Positions 10,801 through 19,397 of a stretch of DNA of 64,000 nt are shown one piece after another; the first letter of the stretch is position 1; the number at the start of each line of letters is the position of its first letter. The stretch covers positions 1 to 64,000 of the forward strand of contig JAGVSM010000425.1 in the NCBI GenBank assembly GCA_022494885.1, given 5' to 3'. This stretch comes from Micrasema longulum. Its lineage: Eukaryota; Arthropoda; Insecta; Trichoptera; Brachycentridae. The position numbers and the translations under genes are program-made. Under the pieces are notes generated by a model. The model was not told the origin of the DNA and did not search any database. It was given only the letters and a program-made list of their open reading frames with translations.

Positions 10801-12300
10801 AGGGGAGGTGGGGATTTTTCTTTTTTCAAAATTCCGTTTTGCTCCAACTCCAATCAAGATGACGACGTGACATTCACACGTTAATGCTGTTGTTTTCAGG
10901 TATAATGCTGACTCATTCGGGTATGAGAAATCAATTAAACTTCGAGGATCTAACGACATAGAATTTTCTCACGATAAGCCGAAACATAGACCCAATGTGC
11001 AAATCGATGGATGCAAGGTAATTTATTAATTAATTAATTTATTAAGGTTAAACAATACACAATACATCGGTAGTCAGATGGCAGAAGCGACCATCTGGAA
11101 TTTTGAAATATGTTCGGGAGAGCTGAAATAAGCCTCAATTTCAATCAAAATATTTTAGTGTTACTTTTCAATGATAACTTACCATTGAAAATTATGCTGG
11201 TTTTTTTCTATGTGTATTTACTACAAAACAAAACAATCAAAAAAATATTTTTTTGTTTTGTACACCATTTTGTGAAAAGGACGTAAATTATATTGTTATG
11301 GTATTTGTTACAATCAACAAAGTGTAAAGTTTCCGCAAACCAAGTTTCGTTAAATTTCCATTGAAAATTAACGTATAAATAGCATTTTTCAATTTAAAAA
11401 TGATAAAAGCGCCATCTATCAATAATTAGTTTTATTATTTCCGTTTAGAAACACCTTAAAGAAAAAGATAGTAAAAAGTAATGTAAATAGCCTTAAAATT
11501 AAGACGATAATTGTTAAAATTAATACCGAGAAACATTGCTACGTTTCTCTTACAATATTTAAGTTTGTCTAAATGTTTGTAGACAAAAGACCGGATTTCT
11601 CCCCCTCGGGAGTCATTAAGATTAACAAATTACAACAGGGATGGAGAATATCTCAAATAAGGGATTATGGAAGTCTAGGCATTTACAGTGCTTATGACCT
11701 GTGATTGGCTGGTTTAAGTGGCAACTCTTCCATTTGTTGATTTTAGTGAAGTTAAAGAGCTGAAACCTTTATTGTTGTGAAGAGATTCATCTGACTGAAT
11801 TATTTCACATACTAGGCAACGCCTGAAAGCAATTTTCCAATTTTTAAACTTCTTCTTGGACCAGTTGGTTTCATTACAATATTTGAGTTTGTCCAAATGC
11901 TTGTGGACAAAACACTGGATTTCACCGCCTCGGGAATCATTAAGATTTAACTTCACTTCGAATGGTGAATTTTATACAGTGTGTAAAGTGGCCACTTAAA
12001 CCAGCCAATGACAGGTCATAAGTTCTGTAAATGCCTAGACTTCCATACTCCCTTATTTGAGGTATTCTCCATCCCTGTTGTAATTTGTTTAACGTATCTC
12101 TTAAACTATTTTGAATCTCCGATCCCGAAATTTAAATTTACATTTTATTGTTTCAGAGCGGCCTAACAAAAGGAAACACAATATTTGAACTCAAGTCAAA
12201 GAAACTGGACTCCCTACCAATAGTGGATTTCATGCCCCAAGACTATGGAAAAGACAACCAGGCTTTTGGATTCCAAATCGGACCAGTTTGCTTTAAATAG
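1597..12300 (+). CDS. Fibrillar procollagen alpha chain, 3' part (seven exons)
   Basis: Exons 1597-1812, 1890-2125, 4924-5207, 6737-6924, 9646-9749, 10900-11017 and 12157-12300 join in frame, each bounded by AG/GT. The product starts inside the Gly-X-Y triple helix (72 + 51 residues), passes a linker with RVRR, and ends in a COLFI C-propeptide of about 284 residues after RVRR. Family knowledge: the C-propeptide starts trimer assembly in the ER, and the chain is then secreted and built into fibrils. COLFI landmarks seen are RTCKDL, WVDPN, VFCNM, the N-glycosylation site NFT, DGC and a terminal GPVCFK. Of the eight usual cysteines, C2 and C3 are absent. The 5' exons lie outside the window. The subtype is undecided; the furin-like linker recalls type V/XI chains. 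Confidence 0.95.
1890..2125 (+). CDS. Collagen exon: end of triple helix, telopeptide and furin-like site
   Basis: The acceptor is ccccag and the donor gtaagt. Seventeen uninterrupted Gly-X-Y triplets end at GPPGLA. Then comes a non-helical stretch with MPLLPPELL and the basic motif RVRR before SASGE. The last codon is split (AA + A of the next exon = Lys). RVRR fits a proprotein-convertase site that would separate the C-propeptide; this is inference by analogy with type V chains. Confidence 0.93.
2126..2861. other. Collagen intron, AT-rich, nothing recognised
   Basis: This stretch between the exon-2 donor and the SINE at 2862 is very AT-rich with poly(A/T) runs. No open frame with protein-like composition, repeat partner or RNA-like fold was seen. 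Confidence 0.5.
2862..2996 (-). repeat. tRNA-derived SINE, family A
   Basis: On the - strand, 2920-2994 reads like a tRNA, with an A-box-like gtggctagtgtc and a good B box (ggttcgaatcc). A non-tRNA body containing attcccattttcta follows. A second copy, with the same body, is at 5238-5345 on the + strand, so this is a SINE and not a tRNA gene. Confidence 0.65.
3305..3470 (+). repeat. Second copy of the 815-1000 repeat
   Basis: It shares the blocks aaaatcaatatgga and gtgacgtcaa with 815-1000. The flanking intron (3000-3305 and 3470-3770) shows no further identifiable feature. Confidence 0.45.
3770..4440 (+). pseudogene. Non-LTR retrotransposon C-terminal fragment and 3' tail
   Basis: A 100-residue frame ends at 4075: [30 protein letters not shown], then [14 protein letters not shown]. 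This is typical of a LINE ORF2 C-terminus (…RTNYAKNSPI.RM…). A 3' UTR follows with a small hairpin (ggcagatatgccg) and an aataaaataaaa tail near 4440. Confidence 0.6.
4924..5207 (+). CDS. Collagen exon: propeptide linker and start of COLFI
   Basis: The acceptor is atttacag and the donor gtgagt. The exon encodes an acidic linker ([13 protein letters not shown]) and the helical start of the C-propeptide ([18 protein letters not shown]), which in this family forms the trimerising region. It then has ARTCKDL with conserved Cys1. In HFSHPKF a serine sits where fibrillar chains usually carry Cys2. Confidence 0.93.
5238..5345 (+). repeat. tRNA-derived SINE, family A (second copy)
   Basis: It follows exon 3 closely. 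It shares cacggatcaaaggtc, a B box (gaggttcaaatcc) and attcccattttta with the copy at 2862-2996. Confidence 0.55.
5460..5945 (-). pseudogene. LINE ORF2 C-terminal fragment with CCHC motif
   Basis: On the - strand one frame reads [20 protein letters not shown], matching the C-x-C-x7-H-x4-C zinc-finger-like motif that ends the ORF2 of I/Jockey/R1-group LINEs. The full I-type LINE at 49.9-55.4 kb has the equivalent CLCENDDETLDHLFFDCP. The rest, toward 5460, is AT-rich 3' UTR. Confidence 0.6.
5985..6165 (+). repeat. SINE-like and LINE-tail debris
   Basis: A B-box-like ggagtcgatttctggc is followed by gtgtgaaatat, similar to SINE family B at 31 and 47 kb. Then comes a block gtcctcggcacgtgtaaccc…aggtcacat, which recurs near the tail of the LINE at 49.6 kb. 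Confidence 0.35.
6318..6650 (-). repeat. Probable LINE 3' UTR and tail
   Basis: Read on the - strand it ends in a hairpin-like aggcgtaagccgtcg followed by an aataaattaataaat tail, the usual LINE 3' design. Upstream there is only AT-rich sequence and no surviving ORF. Confidence 0.3.
6737..6924 (+). CDS. Collagen exon: COLFI core
   Basis: The acceptor is ctctag and the donor gtatgt. It reads on from the split Gly codon to [18 protein letters not shown] and GQTCVYP. The conserved Cys4 and Cys5 are present, but the usual Cys3 after DPN-x-G is a methionine. The DPN segment belongs to the calcium-binding part of known COLFI structures. Confidence 0.93.
7180..8060 (+). repeat. Dispersed repeat, interrupted copy (partner 34915-35425)
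   Basis: It shares long blocks with 34915-35425, for example gacatttatacttttttcat, gcaaaatgatgtaacctt, aagaacgtcgttaataatta and ttactacaaagttatgtcgt. It is interrupted at 7411-7748 by a foldback insertion that the partner lacks. No coding content is seen. Confidence 0.75.
7411..7748. mobile_element. Foldback-family insertion with direct-repeat flanks
   Basis: The 338-bp insertion is flanked by direct repeats AACAAAGAATGA (7399-7410 and 7749-7760). It holds an inverted pair, tatccctacagagatgaggt (about 7490) and its complement (about 7715-7740), plus the family core aaagtggccactta and ccagccaatgacaggtcata. The empty site is preserved at about 35110-35130. Confidence 0.75.
8240..8835 (+). pseudogene. 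LINE family L-a, 3' end
   Basis: The frame gives [20 protein letters not shown] and [12 protein letters not shown], matching the C-terminus of CR1/Jockey-like ORF2. A frameshift separates the later [18 protein letters not shown] stretch. The 3' UTR carries the hairpin gccttaaggcaatatgcccg and an (aaat)n tail. Two other copies lie at 23325-23795 and 27460-27985. Confidence 0.75.
8965..9596 (-). pseudogene. RTE-like LINE 3' end (family L-b)
   Basis: The - strand encodes [19 protein letters not shown], a broken [11 protein letters not shown], then a segment corresponding to the intact …RWFGHVERM…KIYDT…GR.RKTW… of the 29.3-29.75 kb copy. Stops and frameshifts are frequent. It sits in the collagen intron just upstream of the exon at 9646. 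Confidence 0.7.
9646..9749 (+). CDS. Collagen exon: COLFI with N-glycosylation site
   Basis: The acceptor is tttttag and the donor gtaagt. It encodes the conserved [17 protein letters not shown] segment. NFT is the conserved N-glycosylation sequon of fibrillar C-propeptides and the Cys is Cys6. The terminal Trp codon is split with the next exon. Confidence 0.93.
9846..10593. mobile_element. TIR-bounded element enclosing a THAP-domain start
   Basis: About 40 bp at 9846-9887 recur inverted at 10551-10593, sharing taatgcgtaacctag and cagagt. Between them, on the + strand, 10059-10202 opens with [13 protein letters not shown] and KGLTFYS. This matches the first residues of THAP zinc fingers (M-V-x-x-C-x4-C). 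The frame stops after 47 codons without the later Cys and His. THAP domains begin P-element transposases and many host proteins, so a decayed P-like transposon is plausible. Confidence 0.45.
10681..10795. repeat. Short palindromic (MITE-like) hairpin
   Basis: The arm at 10681-10712 (gggattctaaaccgctttcg…) is inverted at 10760-10795 (…cgagagcggttcagaat). The loop is about 46 bp. Arms of 32-36 bp would form a strong hairpin in DNA or RNA. It lies in the intron before the exon at 10900. Confidence 0.55.
10900..11017 (+). CDS. Collagen exon: COLFI
   Basis: The acceptor is ttttcag and the donor gtaatt. It encodes [12 protein letters not shown], matching the conserved LxGSNxIE region of the domain, and ends in VQIDGCK with Cys7. 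Confidence 0.92.
11550..12105. repeat. Foldback element, in last collagen intron
   Basis: The left arm begins near ttacaatatttaagtttgtc and continues through acaaattacaacagggatgg and ggaagtctaggcatttacag. The right arm (11960-12105) is its inverse, ending ctgttgtaatttgttt. The interior repeats part of the left terminus (11870-11945: atttgagtttgtccaaatgc), so the copy is partly duplicated. It ends only about 50 bp before the last exon's acceptor. Confidence 0.8.
12157..12300 (+). CDS. Collagen terminal exon with stop
   Basis: The acceptor is gtttcag. It encodes [20 protein letters not shown], then a D-x-x-P segment and [10 protein letters not shown] followed by TAG at 12298-12300. Cys8 lies three residues before the stop, exactly as in other fibrillar chains, so the C-terminus is complete. 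Confidence 0.94.
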   Translation, partial: SGLTKGNTIFELKSKKLDSLPIVDFMPQDYGKDNQAFGFQIGPVCFK

Positions 12301-12560
12301 CGAAATTTGCGACATCACAAAGCGGAAATAGTTTTTGACGCATTCATTTTTGGATTAATGTAATGATCAAATCTTATTGATATTATACCCATAAACTTTA
12401 ATTTAAAATCAATTTGAGTACAGTGCTTTCGAATCTTTAATGGTCTGTTATTTTTAGTGCCTCTCAGTGAATTGAGAGAATATACCATTTTTGTTTGTGT
12501 TTGAATATTTTATTTTAAAAATTTGCCATGCACACATAAATAAAGACTATTAAAGACTTG
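12301..12560 (+). terminator. Collagen 3' UTR with poly(A) signal
   Basis: About 240 bp of AT-rich sequence follow the stop. A canonical AATAAA lies at 12539-12544. No stronger signal is seen nearby, so cleavage is inferred shortly after it. Confidence 0.6.
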
Positions 12561-12924
12561 AATGGACAGTTCATATTTATTGATATTTTATCTTCTCTTA
12601 TAAAATAATTTTAGCGGTCATTTTAAGTTATCCATTGATTTGATTTATTTTATTTTTTGATTTTGTTAAATTTATTGTTTTTTTTCTCAGTTTTATAATT
12701 GATTTTATTTGTTTGATAATTTATAGTATCAATTATGTTCTGACTTGCTTAAAAAACAATATAAATTTGGGACATGAACGGGTAAAATGCTTGTAAAATC
12801 CACCATCAAGAGGGGGAAAATATTTTTTGTTACAATAATAGGCTTCAAATGATTAAAAGTAATGATATAATAAAACATAATGCACTTGCACACACATAAA
12901 CCATCACGCCAGTTCTCCACAGGG

Positions 12925-13545
12925 ATAGGAGCCAGATGATAGAACGCCATTCTGTTTTTAGATCTTCTCATGTACGCGGGCCGATTATTCCGACTTTTGA
13001 CCTGTCTGATCGCGCCACTTGCCTGTTGGTAGATGAACGCTCGAAATGGTCTGGTTCGCGGAATGCGTTACTTTTATTTACTTTGCCACCGAACCCTAAA
13101 TACAATGAATCAATTGCCTACCCTGTACTGAGGTTCTGGCTCCTTATTGTTTGGAACTTCTCTCGCGGCAGTCAGGATCAGATCAGATCCTGTGGTCAGG
13201 AAGGAGGGGCACTTGACGTGTTTGAATATTATATGTCGATTAAATGAGTTATTGATAGCAAAAATAAACTTTTTGCGATCGTGGTGAGAATATCAAAAAT
13301 ACATGCACACAAGATGACAGTTTAGTTGTTATTATTGGGGCCGGGAAAATATTGGTACCCACGGTAGGCATTGCAACATCTCAACCAGGACCCAGTAGGT
13401 AGCAAATAAATTTAAGCGCCTCAACCTGGTAAATGTGCTATGAACATATATAGTAAATGTGGTGTAACCATGTCCATCTTCATGTATTTGTTAGATTTGG
13501 TCATGCCATATATTTCTCGGTCTTCCCCGTTTTCTGAATCAGTAA
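12925..13545 (-). pseudogene. Small fragments of RTE-like LINE family L-b
   Basis: 12945-13005 (cttctcatgtacgcgggccg) and 13468-13545 (ggtcatgccatatatttctc) match the 3' end of L-b in antisense. The sequence between them is unassigned; a frame at 12936-13247 has no recognisable protein character. Confidence 0.45.
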
Positions 13546-13549
13546 ATCC

Positions 13550-14340
13550 AAAAATATTGAATTTTTATGTGAAAGGCTAAAACGGCTAAAAAGCCGTTCT
13601 TAACTTGCACTAAATGTATGTAATTCTATTATTTTAATGTTAAATATAATATTTCAATTTATTTCGAGACAATTTGTCATAAATATGAACACCCATGTTG
13701 AAATTATTCATTAAAAATATTATTGAAACTGGAATTTGCTTATGACAAAGAATTTGTACTGAGTCGGAACGTTTTATATTTTTTTATATTATGTATTTCT
13801 TTTAATTATTTTTTTATGATTGTATTTTTAAACTTAGGTTAGAAAGGTGTTAAACTTTATTTTATATTATTGTGTTCTAATCTGATATTAAAATATTCCT
13901 AAAACTTAAAATGGCCGCTATTCGTATATACGTACTGTAACTACCTAGATCATTTTTACTATTGCCAAAGTTAAGACATCGCTAGCGTCATTAAAAATAA
14001 TGAATGAATATATTTTTTTATGTAATATAATCGTTATATTTATAGGAAAAGAGCTGTAACAATGGTGCATTTACTATTTAAGGTTATTGAATTTAATTTT
14101 AGTATATTTTACGGCAGCATTGATCTTAATTATATTTTACCTCGTAATTATGCAATTGTTTACTATACGTGAGACTTAATTCCTAAGTATTTATGCCAAC
14201 CAAAGACTTGTTTATATTGTTGTGATAGAGACCCTTATTTTGTAAATAATTAGATTTATAATTTTTGTATCCTTGTTCTATGTAAGTTAAAACTAAGATA
14301 ATTTGTATTTTGGCCAAAATATACAATTGATACGTATTTA
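13550..14340. other. AT-rich stretch, nothing recognised
   Basis: No repeat partner inside the window, no plausible ORF and no structured RNA motif were seen here. Confidence 0.5.
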
Positions 14341-14344
14341 AAGT

Positions 14345-14700
14345 GTTTTGTTTTTATGATTTTTGAAATCCTAATCACTGTGAATGGTGTACTAAAACAG
14401 GTAGAGGAATTTGTGTATCTGGGAAGTATGTTTACTAGGGATGGAATGACTGAAAAAGATATTAAAAGGAGGGTACATCTTCTCATGCACGCACGCCGAT
14501 TATTCCTTATTGACATGTCCATCTTCAAGTATTTGATGGACTTGATCGTGCCATGTCTTTCTCGTTTTCTGCATCCATCAACTTTCGTATCGTAGATCCT
14601 TTTAGTAGCGCTTTCGCTGTCCATTCGCTCTACATGTCCAAACCAACGCAGCACCCCTTTCTTGATTATATCGATAATGCATGTCTTAGCCTGGATCATA
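14345..14700. pseudogene. Head-to-head L-b LINE fragments (inversion)
   Basis: + strand 14370-14472 encodes VNGVLKQVEEFVYLGSMFT, then RDGMTEKDIKRRV. At 14473 the orientation flips: 14475-14700 on the - strand encodes [27 protein letters not shown] and related 3' coding sequence of the same family. The junction is abrupt. Confidence 0.7.
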
Positions 14701-14704
14701 TATA

Positions 14705-15650
14705 TCTTGGTTTGACATTCATAAAGGAGTCAAACAGGGATGTGTGATGTCCCCGTGGCTGTTCAACGTACATATCGATAGCTGTATGAAATAACTGAAA
14801 GGCTTAAGGATGGAAGTATAAACGAGTGGTCTAAATGTCAATTGCCTAAAAAGAGGAACTGCAACTCTTGGTAACAAAAGTCTCCGATGTATGCAAGGGA
14901 AGCGATTTGCTGATGAATGTCGATAAATCGAATGTGATGGTTTTTGAAAGAAATGAAAGTATGACTAAATGTGAAATCACTGTGAATGGAGTTATACTAA
15001 AAGAGGTAGAGGAATTTGTTTATCTAGGGAGTATGTTTACAAGGGATGGAATGACTGAGAAAGATATTGAAAGGATGGTGAGTGCCGGGAACAGAGTGAA
15101 CGGTGCACTGAAATTAACCTTGGCAAATAAATGTTTGTCGCAAGAGGCAAAATTAGCAGTTAGTCCCGACTCTGATATATGTATATGAGCGAAGTATGGG
15201 ACCGGAAAAACAGGGATGAAAGTAGGCTGAATGCTGTCGAAATGCGATCTCTCAGGTGAATGTGTGGTAAAACTTAAAACTGTACGATAGATGCACAAAT
15301 GTCAAGATCCGTACATTATGTATGATTATGCTGAGATAGGCATCATCGACAAAATTAAGAAAGACGCTCTGCGCTGGTTTAGACATGTAGAGCGAAAGAA
15401 TGCCTAAAAATATTTACAATACGAATGTTGATGGGTGCAGAAATAGAGGAAGACCGAGAAAGACACGGCGTGACCAAATCTAACAAATACTTGAAGATGG
15501 ACATGTCAAAAGTCGGAATAATCGGCGCGCGAGCACGAGAAGATGTATGAATGTAGAGAAAGCAAGATCTGTATGCAAAGAAAGAGTGATGTGGCGTTCT
15601 ATTCTCTCTGCTTACCCTTACGAGGAAACGGCGTGATGGTTTGTTGTTGT
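14705..15650 (+). pseudogene. RTE-like LINE (family L-b), long 3' copy
   Basis: An open stretch at 14868-15188 encodes [40 protein letters not shown] and GNRVNGALKLTLANKCLS, the region after the reverse transcriptase. Further on come IIDKIKKDALRWFRHVER and a degraded C-terminus. The end is ggcgtgatgg followed by a (ttg)n tail. It is broken by several stops, so it is a dead copy. Confidence 0.75.
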
Positions 15651-15920
15651 CTTATGTGAAATTTTCTGGCACTCAATTCAGTGGCGTCTTTGATACCAAA
15701 TTTCTAGTGAAGCTCAGATTTTGAGGATAAGTAGAATATGCGTAAATGTTAAGTAGGTACCTACAGTAAATCATCTTTGAGCATTTTTATATTGGTTGCT
15801 AGTTTTTTATCTTCATGGTGTGTTGATATAATGCAAAATACATATAAGGTACTGGGTGAATAGCAATGATGAGTGATGAAATAAAACCCCCGTTGGTGTG
15901 TTGACCAATCAGTGTAATGT

Positions 15921-16207
15921 TCACACGTCAATCCAGTAAAATGAACATAAGGCAAATAAAATAATAACAAAAATGATTTCTGCGGAAAGTAGTGCAACTT
16001 GCGTCCAATTATCAGTACTTGTAGTTCCACCATTCAATTTCACGCCGACATATTTTTCTGTCAAAAGTTCACCATCAGCGACATCTGTGTTTTCAAATTT
16101 TAAAGACACTTCACTTAGTCGGTAAGTGGTTTGAATCTTTGGTGTGTAGTTATTAGTTTCCCCAACAGGTGGTGATATTATGCATTTGAATAATGAAATG
16201 TCTAATT
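15921..16207 (-). CDS. Possible terminal exon of an unknown single-pass membrane protein
   Basis: On the - strand an acceptor with a good pyrimidine tract (gccttttttcag) precedes about 95 open codons ending in TGA. The product has extracellular-like sequence with sequons NYT and NWT, then a C-terminal hydrophobic helix, VALLSAEIIFVIILFALCSF, and a short tail, WIDV. It does not look like any transposon protein and I do not recognise the family. Upstream exons would lie to the right but were not identified. No clear AATAAA follows. Moderate-to-low confidence. Confidence 0.4.
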
Positions 16208-16894
16208 CTGAAAAAAGGCAAACAAAAATGTTATCTCTGTAGCTCAATCACAAATAACCATCAGCGTGCTTAAAAACATGCCAAGAATTTGAGCGATCAC
16301 AGTGAACAATCATGAACATGCTTAAGTTATCGCAGTCATAAGTCAACGCGTGTGTAATCTCTAAGTCAACGCTCGTGTCGGTTTGTTTTTTGTTTTCTTC
16401 GTAAATAAATACAGCTCACCGGCGTTTAAAAAAATCGGTGTTCACTGTAAAACATTACACAATATATTGCATTTGCAAAATAGTACGGAGTATCTAATAC
16501 AAAAAAGTGAAAATTAAATTACAATTACTATGGCGACTGCTTTTCTTGACATTTGACTTGGCAACCGCCAGCTTAATGCAATAAATAGCATGATAAATGA
16601 TAAATAAGTAAATAAAAATAGCCGTTTAGGAATATTTTCACCGGTAAAATTCAAATATGTGATTGCGCAGCAGGATTATACGGCGAGAAACGTAAATATG
16701 TTGACATTTAATATTAGGTGTTCACGGATGTTCCATTGTGATCGCGAATACGATAAACAACCATGGTGAGAAATTGTTATCACGTCGCTTATTGGCACGT
16801 CGATAGTTATTTGTGATTAAGCTACAGGTTATCTACGCAAATACACGATATTTAGCGATTGTCGTGCTTTGACAAATTGATCATCCAGTTTAAA

Positions 16895-17040
16895 AACGGT
16901 AGGATTACATTGTTCTAGTGTGATGTAGAGAGGTGTGTTGAGGAGCCATATGGCGCGTATCGCTTATATGGGTAGAATAACATTGCTCGTCCAGATGGCT
17001 CCATCTCTTCAACACACGAGAACGTTGTAATCCTGCCGTT
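16895..17040. mobile_element. 146-bp palindromic MITE
   Basis: The left arm (aacggtaggattacattgtt…) is mirrored by the right arm, whose complement reads aacggcaggattacaacgtt. Homology continues inward through gtgtg and gagccat. There is no coding capacity. A hairpin of this size fits a non-autonomous DNA element. Confidence 0.55.
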
Positions 17041-17195
17041 AGTCGGACATATCCAAATTCCAAGTTGTAACTTGAAAAATAAATATTTTTATATAATCAT
17101 TAAAATATTTTTTAAAAAGCCCTTCAGGTACCCCAGCTTCAAGTTATTTGAGGAATTTGAGATCTAAATATAAGGTAAATATATATTTTTAGAAT

Positions 17196-17480
17196 AATAA
17201 TATTTGTGAAAGCAAATTATTCTACCAAATCTCAAAAGGAACACTCCCACACTACCAGAAGTCAAACTAGAGGATGGGTCATAGGGTCTACCTCAAACTC
17301 TGAATTCGGGCAAAGAAATTTCAGGTTTCTGGGCCCTAAAATATATAATATGTTACCCAAACATTGCAAAACCATGACGCGGATTCAATTGAATAAATTT
17401 GTAAAAGATTGGTTACCGGTTTTAGGTAGAGAAAAATCGGAAAATTTACTCAAAAACATTCTTAAATAATAAATGGTAAA
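17196..17480 (+). pseudogene. LINE ORF2 C-terminal fragment
   Basis: The frame at 17206-17469 ends RNFRFLGPKIYNMLPKHC, KTMTRIQLNKFVKDWL. The pattern F-x-GP-x-x-YN-x-LP followed by a basic helix is the usual end of LINE ORF2 proteins. It is immediately followed by Penelope-like repeat sequence. Confidence 0.6.
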
Positions 17481-17509
17481 AATTAATATTGTAAAACTGA
17501 ATAATAAAT

Positions 17510-17925
17510 TAACTTGTGTGTAGTAATGTTATTATAAAACAAATAAAACAACTTTGTTTTTAATCACTTTTTTTTTTTTCATTAACCGGTTTCAAAGCAA
17601 ACAAGCTTCTTTGTCAAGGTTTACGTAACTAATGAATTAATTCCTATTTTATTTTTATCATGTTCACTAAATACTACACATGGACCCAATAAATCAAGTC
17701 TTTTTTTCCTTACAAGGGTGGTAATTTGAAATCAATATTTTCGAAGCTATACGGGAGAGGACTAAAATAAATATTGTTAAAATAATAATAAAAAATTAGT
17801 TGTTAAAAAACAAAGTGGTTTTATTTATATTATTATAACGAATAATCTCTAAGTTAGTGCTTCAAATATAAACTTTAAAGAAATGTTATTGTTTATTTTG
17901 CATAAAAATGTCTGCCTTAAAACAG
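17510..17925. mobile_element. Penelope-like pseudo-LTR fragment
   Basis: It shares with 29.1-30.4 kb the blocks aaacaactttgtttttaa, ccggtttcaaagcaaacaag, tcaaggtttacgtaact, and cactaaatactacac-tggacccaata. Its own ends are inverted (…caactttgttttt / aaaaacaaagtgg…). On the - strand 17583-17622 it carries the hammerhead-like block. No ORF survives. Confidence 0.65.
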
Positions 17926-18559
17926 GTTGTACCTAGTTAGGCAGACTAGACATGATTCAGAGAAATCTATTACCTAAGTGTGTATGTAGTAGATAAAGAA
18001 ACTGTTATTTTTGTTAATAAACCATGATTAGAATTATAATACCAATCTACCTATTTATTTATGGTTTATTTAAAAAGTAAGTTCATAACATAACTTATTT
18101 TAATAACATTAAAATAAGTTGACTAGAGTTTCTTTCGCGTCCGTTCTCTTATATGACATTGGTGGAATTTTAGTTACTTGTAAAAATAATTAAAATGTTA
18201 AAAAAATGTATAAAAAAAGTATCTTCAGTGTGTAAAAAATCTATGCTTTAATCCAGGGAGAAAATACGAGGATACGTTTGCATGAATAAAAGTCAGACCG
18301 CATTTCCTCTTAAGACCTTTTTTCGCCCACTGCTTTTACCTGGTATCATTCTGCAATATTCGTTCATGCTCACAAGTAATAATAGCATTCCAAAAACAAT
18401 ATTTTTTTTCATTTTTTTAGCATCTTGGAATGTAGTATGATTTTTTAGAGTCACCTGGAAAAACACAAACATTTTATCTGACAATTTTCCATCTGTAAAC
18501 GTCATTTTAACATTACATAAAAAAAAATGCTGAACATTAAAAAACACTTCGACTTCAAT

Positions 18560-19045
18560 TGATTATATAGCCCCGCCACACTATGCTCCTTGCGCTGCTC
18601 ATCACTTTGCTCCTCGCGCTGCCGGCCTCTCGCCCGATGTTGCCCTCTCCGCCCCCACACTGCTCTACTCGCGCAATAAATCGCGACGCTCCGCACTTGA
18701 AATTTGTCTTTCTATACAATGGACGATGAAACTGGTAGCGTGCGCGCTATGCATTTTTAGTATAGCTAATTATATCAATGTCATACAAAGATACATTATT
18801 CAAAAATGACGCGAGCGTCTTGGTGGGAGCGCTCGATGCGTACTGTGACCGCGTGATTATGTGGCCAGCCACTCGCGCTTATATTGCCGGTCCTTTGACT
18901 CGCGCTCAAAAAACGACAAAATAGGGAGCGGTGGGCGTGACGAGGAGCATGACGTGCGGCATGACGAGTAATGTTGCCACACTACGTCTCTGTCTTCTTT
19001 CCTCGCTACTTCCCATGCCACTCGTTGAGTGTGTGGTAAGCCCAA
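18560..19045. repeat. GC-richer island with short repeats, possibly a non-autonomous DNA element
   Basis: It is CpG-rich against an AT-rich background. GCCACACTA occurs near both ends (18576 and 18976), and gctcctcgcgctg, gctcctt and related motifs repeat. The long frames on the - strand look like low-complexity artefacts (RRGQHRARGRQREEQ). No clear terminal inverted repeat was established. Confidence 0.3.
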
Positions 19046-19397
19046 TATAAATGAAAAAACGATTGATTCTTGAATCCACAAATTTGGAATAATCAGTGTC
19101 CGGTTTCATCGCTTTCGCTACATCTGTTTTTTTAATTTTTAAAATTATTTTAATATCATGTACATAAAATTACACATATTTACAAAGTCTAATTAGGGTG
19201 GTTATTTACCCCGTTCTAAGACAGTCAAAATATAAAAACAGTAATCGATACTTATTAATTAATTAATTAAATTTAAATCAATGTGTTTAGAAAAAGTAGT
19301 AAACATAGTGAAAACGTAGTAAAAAAAGATAGTAAAATACATGGTTAAAAAACGTAGTAAAAATTATGTAAAAAATCCAATACCGATAATTTTAGAA

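Noticed and set aside
10662..10959. ORFs of 63-65 residues on the - strand
   Set aside because: They run across the short palindrome and antisense to the collagen exon; no independent support.
18502..19109. Arg/Gln/Glu-rich ORFs on the - strand
   Set aside because: The low-complexity composition follows a CpG-rich repeat-like island; no domain or splice support.
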